Shown: in pieces, positions 56,199 to 64,000 of the stretch
Layout of the letters: every line of letters starts with the position of its first letter
Position numbering within the stretch: the stretch's first letter is position 1
NCBI RefSeq assembly: GCF_004761875.1
Contig: NZ_SJEY01000001.1
Span: forward strand, 248,001-312,000
Reading direction: 5' to 3'
Length of the DNA stretch: 64,000 nt
Source: Roseovarius aestuariivivens
Lineage (GTDB): Bacteria > Pseudomonadota > Alphaproteobacteria > Rhodobacterales > Rhodobacteraceae
Program-made: the position numbers and the translations under genes
Notes under the pieces: generated by a model
What the model was told of the DNA's origin: nothing
What the model saw: the letters and a program-made list of their open reading frames with translations, nothing else
Database searches by the model: none

Positions 56199-57308
56199 CT
56201 AGAGGGCGCGCGCCGCGTCGAGCGCGCGGGGCAAGGCCTTGGCCAGCACGTCCAGTTCAGCGTCCCGACCGGCACTGATCCGGATACAGCGATCCAGCGG
56301 GGCGACGCCGGGCATGCGCACGAAAACGCCCTGATTGACGAGCGACTGAAGGACCGCGCGCGCGAAATCGCCGTCGCCGCCGCAATCGACGCTGACGAAA
56401 TTGGTGGCCGAGGGCAGGGGCGTCAGGCCGTTCTCGCGGGCGATCTGCGCGATCCGGTCCCGGGCGGCGGCGGTTTTGGAGACTACGTCGGCGAGATAAG
56501 CCTGGTCGCGGATCGCGGCCTCGGCCCCGATCTGGGCGGTGCGGTTCATCCCGAAATGGTTGCGGATCTTGTCGAAGGATTTGATCAGCTCGGCCGCGCC
56601 GATGGCATAGCCCACGCGCGCGCCTGCCATGCCGTAAGCCTTTGAAAAGGTGCGCATCCGGATAACGCGGGGATCCTCGGCCTCAAGCGGCGCGGCGGTG
56701 CCTTCGGGGGCAAACTCGACATAGGCCTCGTCGAGCACGAGCAAGCAGCGCTCGGGCAGCGCGTCCATCGCCGCGACGATCTCGGCGCCGGTGCGCCAGC
56801 TGCCCATCGGATTGTCGGGATTGGACAGGTAAACGAGCTTTGCCTCCGTGTCGACCGCCTTGGCGAAAAGCGCGGCGGGATCCTCGTGATCGTCGGCATA
56901 GGGCACCTTGTGAAGAACGCCACCAAAGCCCGCCACGTGGTAGTTGAAGGTGGGGTAGGCGCCGTCGGAGGTGACCACCGTGTCGCCCTGCGCCACAAGC
57001 ATCCGCACAAGATAACCCAGGATACCGTCAATCCCTTCACCTACAAGGATATTTTCGGCCACGATGCCATGGTGATCGGCGATGGCACGGCGCAGGTCGT
57101 GGCTTGTGGAATCGGGGTATTTCCAGATTTCGGCGGCGCTTGCCTGCATGGCTTCGATGGCTTTGGGCGAGGGGCCGAAATTCTGTTCGTTGGCGCCCAG
57201 GCGGGCCTCGAAGGCGCTGCCGCGATCGCGCTCCTGTTCCTCTGGCCCGACGAACGGGACGGTGGCGGGAAGCGAGGCGAGCAGGTCTGTGTAGCGTGGA
57301 TAAGTCAT
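56199..57308 (-). CDS. hisC: Histidinol-phosphate aminotransferase (class I/II)
   Basis: A 369-residue aminotransferase. GANEQNFGPSPKAIEAM, YPDSTSHDLR, VGEGIDGILGYLVR, SNPDNPMG, VLDEAYVEF and TFSKAYGMAGARVGY (PLP Lys) follow the HisC order. It may make histidine or accept other aromatic amino acids. ATG 57308 is used (the frame extends but without family sequence). Confidence 0.88.
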   Translation of the reverse strand: MTYPRYTDLLASLPATVPFVGPEEQERDRGSAFEARLGANEQNFGPSPKAIEAMQASAAEIWKYPDSTSHDLRRAIADHHGIVAENILVGEGIDGILGYLVRMLVAQGDTVVTSDGAYPTFNYHVAGFGGVLHKVPYADDHEDPAALFAKAVDTEAKLVYLSNPDNPMGSWRTGAEIVAAMDALPERCLLVLDEAYVEFAPEGTAAPLEAEDPRVIRMRTFSKAYGMAGARVGYAIGAAELIKSFDKIRNHFGMNRTAQIGAEAAIRDQAYLADVVSKTAAARDRIAQIARENGLTPLPSATNFVSVDCGGDGDFARAVLQSLVNQGVFVRMPGVAPLDRCIRISAGRDAELDVLAKALPRALDAARAL

Positions 57309-57411
57309 GGATGAGAGTGATAGCGGTAGGGCGTGGCTGGGTGCAAGGCCTTGAAAATCAGGGCGGTTCGGCATAGTTGCAAACGGTTCGCAATAATCGG
57401 GAGGCCGGGAG

Positions 57412-57576
57412 ATGCCCGACCTGACGCGCCGCGGCTTTATCGCCGCGAGCCTTGCCGCCGGGGGGCTGCGCGCCCTTCCCGTCGCGCTGAAACAGCCGCC
57501 AGCGCGGCGGATTCTGACGCTGGTCTACGACAAGTCGATCGGCATGATGCGGGCGGTGGAGCGGGTCGTGCCTTAA
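57412..57576 (+). CDS. 54-residue Tat-signal-like small protein
   Basis: MPDLTRRGFIAASLAAGGL resembles a twin-arginine signal (TRRGF), followed by only 30 residues (LTLVYDKSIGMMRAVERVVP) and a stop. GGGAGG lies upstream of ATG 57412. It could be a truncated exported protein or a conserved short one; no function can be assigned. Confidence 0.5.
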   Translation: MPDLTRRGFIAASLAAGGLRALPVALKQPPARRILTLVYDKSIGMMRAVERVVP

Positions 57577-57621
57577 CCAAGGTTAACGGCTGACAGACCC
57601 GGAATCGGCGATGCACAGCGC

Positions 57622-57650
57622 GTACACACCCTGTACACCATCCGTACACC
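57622..57650. repeat. Three GTACAC motifs at 11-bp spacing
   Basis: GTACAC begins at 57622, 57633 and 57644, one per helical turn, between valS and the Tat-signal-like gene. A GC hairpin (CCGCCGC/GCGGCGG) follows, and AAGGTTAACG occurs on both sides (about 57578 and 57679). Confidence 0.5.
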
Positions 57651-57698
57651 GCCGGGTGCACCGCCGCCAAGCGGCGGCAAAGGTTAACGCCCGGCCCT

Positions 57699-60620
57699 TC
57701 AGGCCAGTTCGGCCAGCCGGTCGAGCGCGCCGCGCAGCTTGGCCTCTTCGTCTTCCTTCTGGGCCAGCTGTTCGCGCGTGTCCTCGACCACGTCCTCGGG
57801 CGCGCTCTCGACGAATTTGGGGTTCTTGAGCCGCCCGCGCAGTCCGCCCAGTTCCTTTTCCAGCTTGCCGAGCGTCTTTTCCAGTCGCGCCTTTTCTTCG
57901 GCCACGTCGATGACCTCGGCCACGGGCAGGCCGAACTCGCCGCCCTCGACCGCGATGGTGATGCAGCCCTTGGGGAAGCTGTCGGTCTCGGTGATGCCTT
58001 CGATCCGGGCGAGGCGCTTGATCATGGTCTCGTTGTTGTCCCACGCCGCGCGGGCCGCGGGGCAGAGGCCGGTGACGAGCAGCGGGGTGTAGAGGCCAAC
58101 GGGCACATGCACCTGCGCGCGGGCGGAGCGCACCGCGTCGATGAGGGTGATGACCCAGTTCATTTCCGCGTCGGCGTCGCGGTCGATCAGGTCCTCGCCA
58201 TAGCTGGGCCAGTCGGCATGGACGAGCATCTTGTCGCGCGTCGCCAGCGTGTCCCAAAGCTCTTCGGTGATGAAGGGCATGATCGGGTGCAGCAGGATCA
58301 GGCACTGGTCGATGACCCAGGCCATGGTCTCTTGCGTCTCGGCCTTCACCTCGCCTTCGCCATCGAGCAGAAGCGGCTTGGAAAACTCAACGTACCAGTC
58401 GCAGACCTTGCCCCAGACAAAGGCGTAAAGCGCGTTGGCCGCATCGTTGAAGCGGTACTGCGAGAGGGCCGCATCCACGTCCTGCTTGACGCGGGCGGTT
58501 TCCCCGATAATCCAACGGTTTACGGTCTGTTTTGCATCTGGAACCTCAGCCTTTCCGCCGACAGCGCCGTTCATCTCGGCAAAGCGCGCGGCATTCCAGA
58601 GTTTAGTGCCAAAATTCCGATATCCGGCAATACGTTGCGTGGAAAGCTTTAAGTCGCGGCCCATGGCGGCCATGGCCGTCAGGGTGAACCGCACGGCATC
58701 CGCGCCGTACTCCTCGATCAGCTCCAGCGGGTCGAGCACGTTGCCAAGCGATTTGGACATCTTCTTGCCCTTCTCGTCACGTACGAGCGCGTGCACGTAG
58801 ACGTCGGAGAAGGGTTTTTCGCCCACGACGGCATATTGCATCATCATCATCCGGGCGACCCAGAAGAAGATGATGTCGAAGCCGGTGATCAGGACAGATG
58901 TGGGAAAATACTTCTGCAATTCCGGTGTGTTGTCGGGCCATCCTAATGTTCCGATGGGCCAGAGGCCCGACGAGAACCAGGTGTCGAGCACGTCCTCGTC
59001 GCGGGTCAATGTCTTACCGCCCGCCATGCGGCTCGCCTCGTTCTCGGAGGCGGCGCAGTACTGGTTGCCGTCCTCGTCGTACCAGACCGGAATCTGGTGT
59101 CCCCACCAAAGCTGGCGGGAAATGCACCAGGGCTCGATATTTTCTAGCCAGTGGAAATAGACCTTGCGATCGGCCTCGGGCATGATGTTCACGTCGCCGT
59201 TGCGCACGGCGTCGATGGCCGGCCCGACGATCTTGGTCGTGTCGACGAACCACTGATCGGTCAGCATCGGCTCGATCACCACCTTGGAGCGGTCGCCGAA
59301 AGGCTGCATGATCGGCTTGGCCTCCACAAAAGGCACGAGCGACTCGTCGCGCGCCTCGCCGCCTTCCTCGGGCGCGGCGGGCTTTTTCGCCGCCGTGCCA
59401 AGGCGCGGGTCGGTCTCGGGCACCATGACGGCGAGACCTTCCTCGGTGATCTCGGCGACCACACGCTCGCGCGCCTCGAACCGGTCGAGGCCCCGCAGGT
59501 GATCGGGCACGAGGTTTAGCGTGTCGACCTCGGCCTCGGAAAAGGCCGCGCCGTTCGCGATTTCCTGCGCGCGCGCCGCTGTCTCGGCGTAAGGATCCCC
59601 GTCGTCGCGCATCGCCCCGCGCGTGTCCATCAGGCGGTACATCGGGATGTTGCCGCGCTGGGCCACGGCGTAGTCGTTGAAGTCATGCGCGCCGGTGATC
59701 TTGACCGCGCCCGAGCCGAATTCGGGGTCGGGATAGTCATCCGTGATGATCGGAATGAGGCGGCGGTGCTCTTTCGGACCAACCGGAATTTCGCAGAGTT
59801 TTCCGACAATTGGCGCGTACCGTTCATCCGATGGATGCACCGCGACCGCGCCGTCGCCCAGCATGGTCTCGGGCCGGGTGGTGGCGATGGAGATATAGTC
59901 GCGCTCTTCCTCGAAAAGGACATTCCCGTCCTCGTCGCGTTCGACATACGTGTAGGTTTCACCCCCCGCCAGCGGGTACTTGAAGTGCCACATATGGCCC
60001 GGCACTTCCGCGTTCTCGACCTCGAGGTCGGAAATCGCCGTTTCGAAATGCGGATCCCAGTTGACCAGCCGCTTGCCGCGATAGATCAGCCCCTTGTTGT
60101 ACATGTCCACGAAGACCTTGATGACGGCGTCGTGAAAATTGCCCTCTTCGCCTGCGGGTGCGTTCGGGGCGCCAGACATGGTGAAGGCGTTGCGCGACCA
60201 GTCGCAGGAGGCGCCGAGGCGCTTCAACTGGTTAATGATCGTGCCGCCCGAATGGGTCTTCCACTCCCAGACCTTCTCAAGAAACTTCTCGCGCCCCATC
60301 TCGCGGCGCGACAGATTACCCTCTTCGGCCAGCTTGCGCTCGACCACCATCTGCGTGGCGATGCCGGCGTGGTCCTGCCCGGGCTGCCAGAGCGTGTCAA
60401 AGCCCCGCATCCGGTGCCAGCGCACGAGAATATCCTGCAGCGTGTTGTTGAAAGCGTGACCCATATGCAGACTGCCGGTGACGTTCGGCGGCGGGATCAT
60501 GATGCAAAAGCTCTCGTCGCGGCTGGCATTGGCGCCGGCCTTGAACGCGCCCGCCTCTTCCCAGGCGTCATAGATCCGCGCCTCGGCGGAAGTTGCATCG
60601 AAAGTCTTGTCCATCGCCAT
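57699..60620 (-). CDS. valS: Valyl-tRNA synthetase
   Basis: A 973-residue class I synthetase. HIGH-type motif [15 protein letters not shown] near residue 42-55, editing CP1 domain with [22 protein letters not shown] near 555, anticodon-binding domain, and a C-terminal coiled coil ([25 protein letters not shown]). ATG 60620; a second in-frame ATG lies two codons later. Confidence 0.96.
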   Translation of the reverse strand: MAMDKTFDATSAEARIYDAWEEAGAFKAGANASRDESFCIMIPPPNVTGSLHMGHAFNNTLQDILVRWHRMRGFDTLWQPGQDHAGIATQMVVERKLAEEGNLSRREMGREKFLEKVWEWKTHSGGTIINQLKRLGASCDWSRNAFTMSGAPNAPAGEEGNFHDAVIKVFVDMYNKGLIYRGKRLVNWDPHFETAISDLEVENAEVPGHMWHFKYPLAGGETYTYVERDEDGNVLFEEERDYISIATTRPETMLGDGAVAVHPSDERYAPIVGKLCEIPVGPKEHRRLIPIITDDYPDPEFGSGAVKITGAHDFNDYAVAQRGNIPMYRLMDTRGAMRDDGDPYAETAARAQEIANGAAFSEAEVDTLNLVPDHLRGLDRFEARERVVAEITEEGLAVMVPETDPRLGTAAKKPAAPEEGGEARDESLVPFVEAKPIMQPFGDRSKVVIEPMLTDQWFVDTTKIVGPAIDAVRNGDVNIMPEADRKVYFHWLENIEPWCISRQLWWGHQIPVWYDEDGNQYCAASENEASRMAGGKTLTRDEDVLDTWFSSGLWPIGTLGWPDNTPELQKYFPTSVLITGFDIIFFWVARMMMMQYAVVGEKPFSDVYVHALVRDEKGKKMSKSLGNVLDPLELIEEYGADAVRFTLTAMAAMGRDLKLSTQRIAGYRNFGTKLWNAARFAEMNGAVGGKAEVPDAKQTVNRWIIGETARVKQDVDAALSQYRFNDAANALYAFVWGKVCDWYVEFSKPLLLDGEGEVKAETQETMAWVIDQCLILLHPIMPFITEELWDTLATRDKMLVHADWPSYGEDLIDRDADAEMNWVITLIDAVRSARAQVHVPVGLYTPLLVTGLCPAARAAWDNNETMIKRLARIEGITETDSFPKGCITIAVEGGEFGLPVAEVIDVAEEKARLEKTLGKLEKELGGLRGRLKNPKFVESAPEDVVEDTREQLAQKEDEEAKLRGALDRLAELA

Positions 60621-60731
60621 CGGGTGCGCCTCTGGTTTGCAAGGAAACGTTCCCGATCCTCTACCCAATGCAGGCGCAGAGGAAAAGGCCCCAGCGCCAC
60701 CTCTTCATCTGGCGGGAAATACCTCGGGGGT

Positions 60732-60750
60732 TCGGGGGCAGAGCCCCCGA
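60732..60750 (-). terminator. GC-rich hairpin after the HD-domain gene
   Basis: Stem TCGGGGGC/GCCCCCGA with loop AGA, 35 bp past the stop of the HD gene and followed by a second C/G run. It resembles hairpins found between genes in many Rhodobacteraceae; the T-run is weak. Confidence 0.5.
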
Positions 60751-60784
60751 TGACACATCTATGCGGCGTAGCCGCGCCTTTGGA

Positions 60785-61420
60785 TCAGGTGCGGGCCGCC
60801 GCCACTGGCGGAACGCTCAAGGCCTCGCGCGCCCCGGGCCGGATCACATCGGGATCGTAGGGCGTGCGGGCAAAGACCTCTTCGACCATGGGGGCGAAAA
60901 ACGCCAACGGCAGGGTGTCGTAGTCGGGGTCGAAACTCGCCTGGTCCCAGCGTTCGCAGAACGCCGCGCAGTCGTCGAAATAGGGATGGCCGCGATGGCG
61001 CTCCCGCTTGTTCTGGTCGAACCCTTCGAGGTGATGGCCGTAATAGAGCATCTGGAAATCGCCATGCGTGGCCACGCACCAGGTGCATTGCTCGCGCACG
61101 AAGGGTTTGAGGATGGTTGCCGCGTATTCATCGTGATTATAAGGCGCGTAGATGTCCCCGATATCGTGCAAAAGCGCCGCCACAACCCAGTCGATATCCG
61201 CGCCATCCCGCCACGCGCGCGTCGCCGATTGCACCGAATGCCCGAGCCGGGTGATCTGGTAGCCTGACAGGCCCTCGTCGAGCTCGACCAGCGCCTTGAG
61301 AAGCCGGCGCGCGGTGTGCTTCGTGTGGTCGATCTCATGCGCGGTGAGAAACTCGTAATCTTCCCGCGTGCCGTCCTTCATCGCGGTGAAACTGACGGTT
61401 TTCCGGCTGGAGTCTGTCAT
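60785..61420 (-). CDS. HD-domain phosphohydrolase
   Basis: A 211-residue HD protein. ALLHDIGDIYAPYNH holds the HD pair; upstream His in SGYQITRLGHSVQSA and downstream HGDFQMLYYGHH complete a metal site. The pattern (HD plus extra His pairs) recalls PhnZ-like oxygenases as well as hydrolases. Start ATG 61420 next to MTDSSRKTV. Divergent from the inositol monophosphatase gene. Confidence 0.8.
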   Translation of the reverse strand: MTDSSRKTVSFTAMKDGTREDYEFLTAHEIDHTKHTARRLLKALVELDEGLSGYQITRLGHSVQSATRAWRDGADIDWVVAALLHDIGDIYAPYNHDEYAATILKPFVREQCTWCVATHGDFQMLYYGHHLEGFDQNKRERHRGHPYFDDCAAFCERWDQASFDPDYDTLPLAFFAPMVEEVFARTPYDPDVIRPGAREALSVPPVAAART

Positions 61421-61573
61421 GGCGCAGGGTCCTTTGGACTTGGGCGATCGTCTTGCGCACAGGCTACTGCGCCAGGCGGTCGGCCGTAAAGCGGGATCGC
61501 GCGGATGCAGGGCCTTGCGGCGCTGGGCCACCGCGCGTATACGCGCGGCCTTGAGGATCAAGGAGCGACACCG

Positions 61574-62362
61574 ATGCCGGGCAGTGCCAATCTCAACATC
61601 ATGCTCAAGGCCGCCCGCAAGGCGGGCCGTGCGCTGGTCAAGGATTTCCGCGAGGTGGAAAACCTGCAGGTTTCGATGAAGGGCGCCGGCGATTTCGTGA
61701 GCCGGGCCGATCTGGCCGCCGAGAAGATCCTGAAAGACGAGTTGATGGGCGCGCGTCCCACCTATGGCTGGCTGGCCGAGGAGGGCGGCGGCGAGGCCGG
61801 TCAGGACCCGACCCGGCGCTGGATCGTCGACCCACTGGATGGCACCACGAATTTCCTGCACGGGCTGCCGCATTGGGCGATCAGCATCGCGCTGGAGCAT
61901 AAGGGCACGGTTGTGGCGGGCGTGATTTACGACGCGGCCAAGGACGAGATGTTCTTCGCCGAGCGCGGAGAGGGCGCGTTCATGAACGACACCCGGTTGC
62001 GGGTGTCGGGCCGGTCCAAGATGATCGAGTCGATCTTCGCCACCGGCGTGCCGTTTGGCGGACGCGGCGACCTGCCGGCGACCCTGCAGGATCTGGCGCG
62101 GCTGATGCCCACCTGCGCAGGCGTGCGGCGCTGGGGGTCTGCGGCGCTCGACATGGCGTATGTGGCGGCGGGCCGGTACGAGGGTTTCTGGGAACGCAAG
62201 CTCAACGCGTGGGATCTGGCCGCCGGGGTCATCCTCGTGCGCGAGGCGGGCGGCTTTGCCGAGCCCATCCGCGAGGGCAAGAGCATTCTCGAAGATGGCG
62301 ACGTGGTTTGCGGCAACGAGGGCGTCTTCGACAAGTTCGCCGGCATCATCCGAAACGCCTGA
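61574..62362 (+). CDS. Inositol monophosphatase family protein
   Basis: A 262-residue Mg-dependent phosphatase. EEGGGEAG supplies the first metal Glu region, WIVDPLDGTTNFLHG the DPLDGTTN motif, and WERKLNAWDLAAG the WDxAAG motif. AAGGAG lies 8 bp before ATG 61574. Acts on inositol-1-phosphate or a related sugar phosphate. Confidence 0.93.
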   Translation: MPGSANLNIMLKAARKAGRALVKDFREVENLQVSMKGAGDFVSRADLAAEKILKDELMGARPTYGWLAEEGGGEAGQDPTRRWIVDPLDGTTNFLHGLPHWAISIALEHKGTVVAGVIYDAAKDEMFFAERGEGAFMNDTRLRVSGRSKMIESIFATGVPFGGRGDLPATLQDLARLMPTCAGVRRWGSAALDMAYVAAGRYEGFWERKLNAWDLAAGVILVREAGGFAEPIREGKSILEDGDVVCGNEGVFDKFAGIIRNA

Positions 62363-62402
62363 GCCGGGCGCGAAATCTATTCCGGTGTTTCCTCGCGCCC
62401 TG

Positions 62403-62762
62403 TCAGCGGTCTGACGGGTGATGGATGCCGTCAGACCAGGGGATCGGTTCGAACTCGGCGGGGTTCATGCCCTCGATACAGCCGAAATTCACCCCGAATT
62501 GCGTCGGGTCCGACCGGCGCTGGTGATGAGTGTAGATACCGCAGGTCTTGCAGAAGAAATGCTGCGCCGTGCCGGTGCCCCAGGTGTAAAGCGTGAGGTT
62601 GTCCGCCCCCTTCACGACCGTCAGATCTGCAAGCGGCACCGACACCGTGGGCGCGGCGCGCCTGCGGCAGAAGGAGCAATCGCAGCGATGGGGTTGTTCC
62701 AGATCCCTGGCGGCGATGTCGAGGCGCAGCTCGACCGCGCCGCAGTGGCAGGTGGCTTTCAT
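62403..62762 (-). CDS. GFA family (glutathione-dependent formaldehyde-activating-like) protein
   Basis: A 119-residue zinc protein: CHCGAVELRL, CDCSFCRRR and FFCKTCGIYTHH give the paired Cys of the GFA/CENP-V fold. True formaldehyde activation is not certain for this family. Start ATG 62762 overlaps the rhomboid stop by 4 bp, so the two genes are coupled. Confidence 0.9.
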   Translation of the reverse strand: MKATCHCGAVELRLDIAARDLEQPHRCDCSFCRRRAAPTVSVPLADLTVVKGADNLTLYTWGTGTAQHFFCKTCGIYTHHQRRSDPTQFGVNFGCIEGMNPAEFEPIPWSDGIHHPSDR

Positions 62763-63502
62763 TTGCGGGTCACTTTCGGAATGTGGCTTCGGGCGTAGCG
62801 GTACTTGGTCTCGGGATGAGGCGGGTGACCTTCGGTGCGCGACCAGAAGCGCGGGCCGCCGCGTGCCAGGAAAAGCGGCAGGGTCAGGACGATGCCCGCG
62901 ATGAAGCCGCCCGCATGCGCCCAGTAGGCGACGCCGCCTGTATCCGGATCGGCGCCGGCCCCGCCGAACAGCTGGAACAGGAACCAGAGCCCCAGCATGA
63001 TCCAGGCCGGGATTGTGACGATGCGCACGATGAAGACGATGAAGATCAGGATATCGACCCGCGCCTTGGGAAAGAGCAGCAGGTAGCCCCCCATCACCGC
63101 CGCGATCGCCCCGGACGCGCCCACCGTGGGCACCTGGCTGAACGGCGCGGCGTAGTAATGCGCCAGCCCCGCCGTCACGCCGCCCCCGAGATAGAAGGCG
63201 AGGTAGCCCAGGTGGCCCATCTCCTCTTCCATATTGTCGCCGAAGATCCACAGAAAGAGCATGTTTCCCGCCAGGTGCATCCAGCCGCCATGCAGGAACA
63301 TGGAACTGATGAGCGTGCTGTAATCGCCCGTCTGACTGACCAGCGCGGGCACCATGGCCCAATCGTAAAAGAAAAGCTGAAGCCCGCGCGGATCGGAAAA
63401 CAGCGGCCAGTAGCTTAGGAAAATCCCGATATTGAGCGCCATGAGCGCGTAGGTGACAAAGGGCGTCTGCCCCGAGGGATTGTGGTCTCGGATCGGGATC
63501 AT
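62759..63502 (-). CDS. Rhomboid family intramembrane serine protease
   Basis: A 247-residue membrane protease. Six segments; catalytic Ser in GASGAIAAVMGGY near residue 130 and His in AHAGGFIAG near 195. The N terminus (MIPIRDHNPSGQTPFVTYAL) is typical of the bacterial group with soluble start, and HGGWMHLAGNMLFLWIFGDN the L1 region. Confidence 0.93.
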   Translation of the reverse strand: MIPIRDHNPSGQTPFVTYALMALNIGIFLSYWPLFSDPRGLQLFFYDWAMVPALVSQTGDYSTLISSMFLHGGWMHLAGNMLFLWIFGDNMEEEMGHLGYLAFYLGGGVTAGLAHYYAAPFSQVPTVGASGAIAAVMGGYLLLFPKARVDILIFIVFIVRIVTIPAWIMLGLWFLFQLFGGAGADPDTGGVAYWAHAGGFIAGIVLTLPLFLARGGPRFWSRTEGHPPHPETKYRYARSHIPKVTRK

Positions 63503-63612
63503 GAGCGCAAAGTGGGCCGGTCCGCCGGTCGGGTCAAGCCGCCATGCGTCCTGCGGGCGGCCATGTCACGCGGGAATTGATTTTCCGCGACAGGGCTGCA
63601 TCTTTGTAACGC

Positions 63613-64000
63613 ATGAGACATCTTCTGCTTGCCCTTGTGCTTATCTGCGGTCTGGCCGGTGCGGTTCATGCCACCGGCTGTCCGCCCGCGCCCGATCACG
63701 ATGCCGCGCTGAGCGCGCTGATCGCCGAGGCGCGCGAGGCCACGAGCGAGGCGGAGGGTCGCGTGCTTTCGGACGAGATGTGGGCGCTTTGGGCTGATGC
63801 GCCCGACGCGCGCGCGCAGGATCTGCTGGACACGGGCATGGCCCGGCGCGAAAGCTTCGATTACGACGCCGCTATGACGGCCTTCGATGCGCTGGTGGCC
63901 TACTGTCCGGACTATGCCGAGGGCTACAACCAGCGTGCATTCGTGCATTTCCTTCGGGCGGATTATACCGAAGCGCTGACGCAGCTTGCCCGGGCGCTGG
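63613..64000 (+). CDS. Exported TPR-type protein (3' end outside window)
   Basis: ATG 63613 starts a protein with a signal peptide (LLLALVLICGLAGAVHA), a Cys right after cleavage (ATGCPPAP), and TPR-like helices (ARRESFDYDAAMTAFDALVA; YAEGYNQRAFVHFLRADYTE). The frame runs off the window after 129 residues. A role in envelope biogenesis is a guess only. Confidence 0.75.
   Translation, partial: MRHLLLALVLICGLAGAVHATGCPPAPDHDAALSALIAEAREATSEAEGRVLSDEMWALWADAPDARAQDLLDTGMARRESFDYDAAMTAFDALVAYCPDYAEGYNQRAFVHFLRADYTEALTQLARAL

Overview
The window looks like chromosomal DNA from a marine alphaproteobacterium of the Rhodobacteraceae/Roseobacter group. The evidence is high GC content in the flanks, familiar local gene sets (infA-maf-rng-yacG-tRNA-Phe, metF/metR, hisC/valS, a DUF6280-type protein beside efp), RNase G of the short alphaproteobacterial form and a PopZ-like polar protein. 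The species cannot be named from the sequence. All calls rest on reading translated proteins and motifs by eye; no database search was run.

Layout. Positions 1-13100 are core: the end of a PBP4-type carboxypeptidase, a DksA-like protein, an Lrp regulator divergent from an ornithine/diaminopimelate-type decarboxylase, an orphan CoxL-type molybdenum hydroxylase coupled to a DUF2235 hydrolase, metF and metR facing away from each other across a perfect MetR box, a glycosyltransferase, a nitrilase-family enzyme, then infA-maf-rng-yacG and tRNA-Phe. Positions 13100-44320 are an accessory region bounded by tRNA-Phe and tRNA-Cys. It holds integrase and insertion-sequence scars, a CoA-transferase/GST pair, a secreted protein made of seven 19-residue repeats, a PAS-GGDEF-EAL gene split by one ochre codon, an MFS transporter frameshifted in a run of seven Gs, a MacB/HlyD-type export operon, a peptidase/ATP-grasp operon, a complete Mce (Mla-type) lipid transport operon, and a 5.7-kb integrated element in tRNA-Cys. 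Positions 44320-64000 return to core: PCMT, TolC, PopZ-like, cobQ, efp, fructosamine kinase, ygfZ, hisC, valS, inositol monophosphatase, rhomboid and a partial TPR protein.

Two parts look least like described biology. First, the minus-strand operon 31597-26946 encodes an M28 peptidase, a 102-residue protein, a HEXXH metalloprotease carrying long Pro/Lys/Glu repeats, and a graspetide-type (MvdC/MvdD-like) ATP-grasp ligase. The two peptidases share a homologous C-terminal tail of about 40 residues. This suggests a modification or targeting system in which the peptidases themselves, not a small precursor peptide, may be ligase substrates. Second, the tRNA-Cys element (38662-44365) has exact 45-bp att repeats, a tyrosine integrase with an overlapping 57-residue partner, a small DnaJ-type zinc protein and a 1019-residue P-loop STAND-like protein with seven 44-residue helical repeats. 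Its size, cargo and location fit a mini-island carrying an anti-phage defence gene.

Several genes in the accessory part are broken or decaying (GGDEF-EAL, MFS, FkbM, three transposases, one integrase), so this is a region of repeated insertion and loss.
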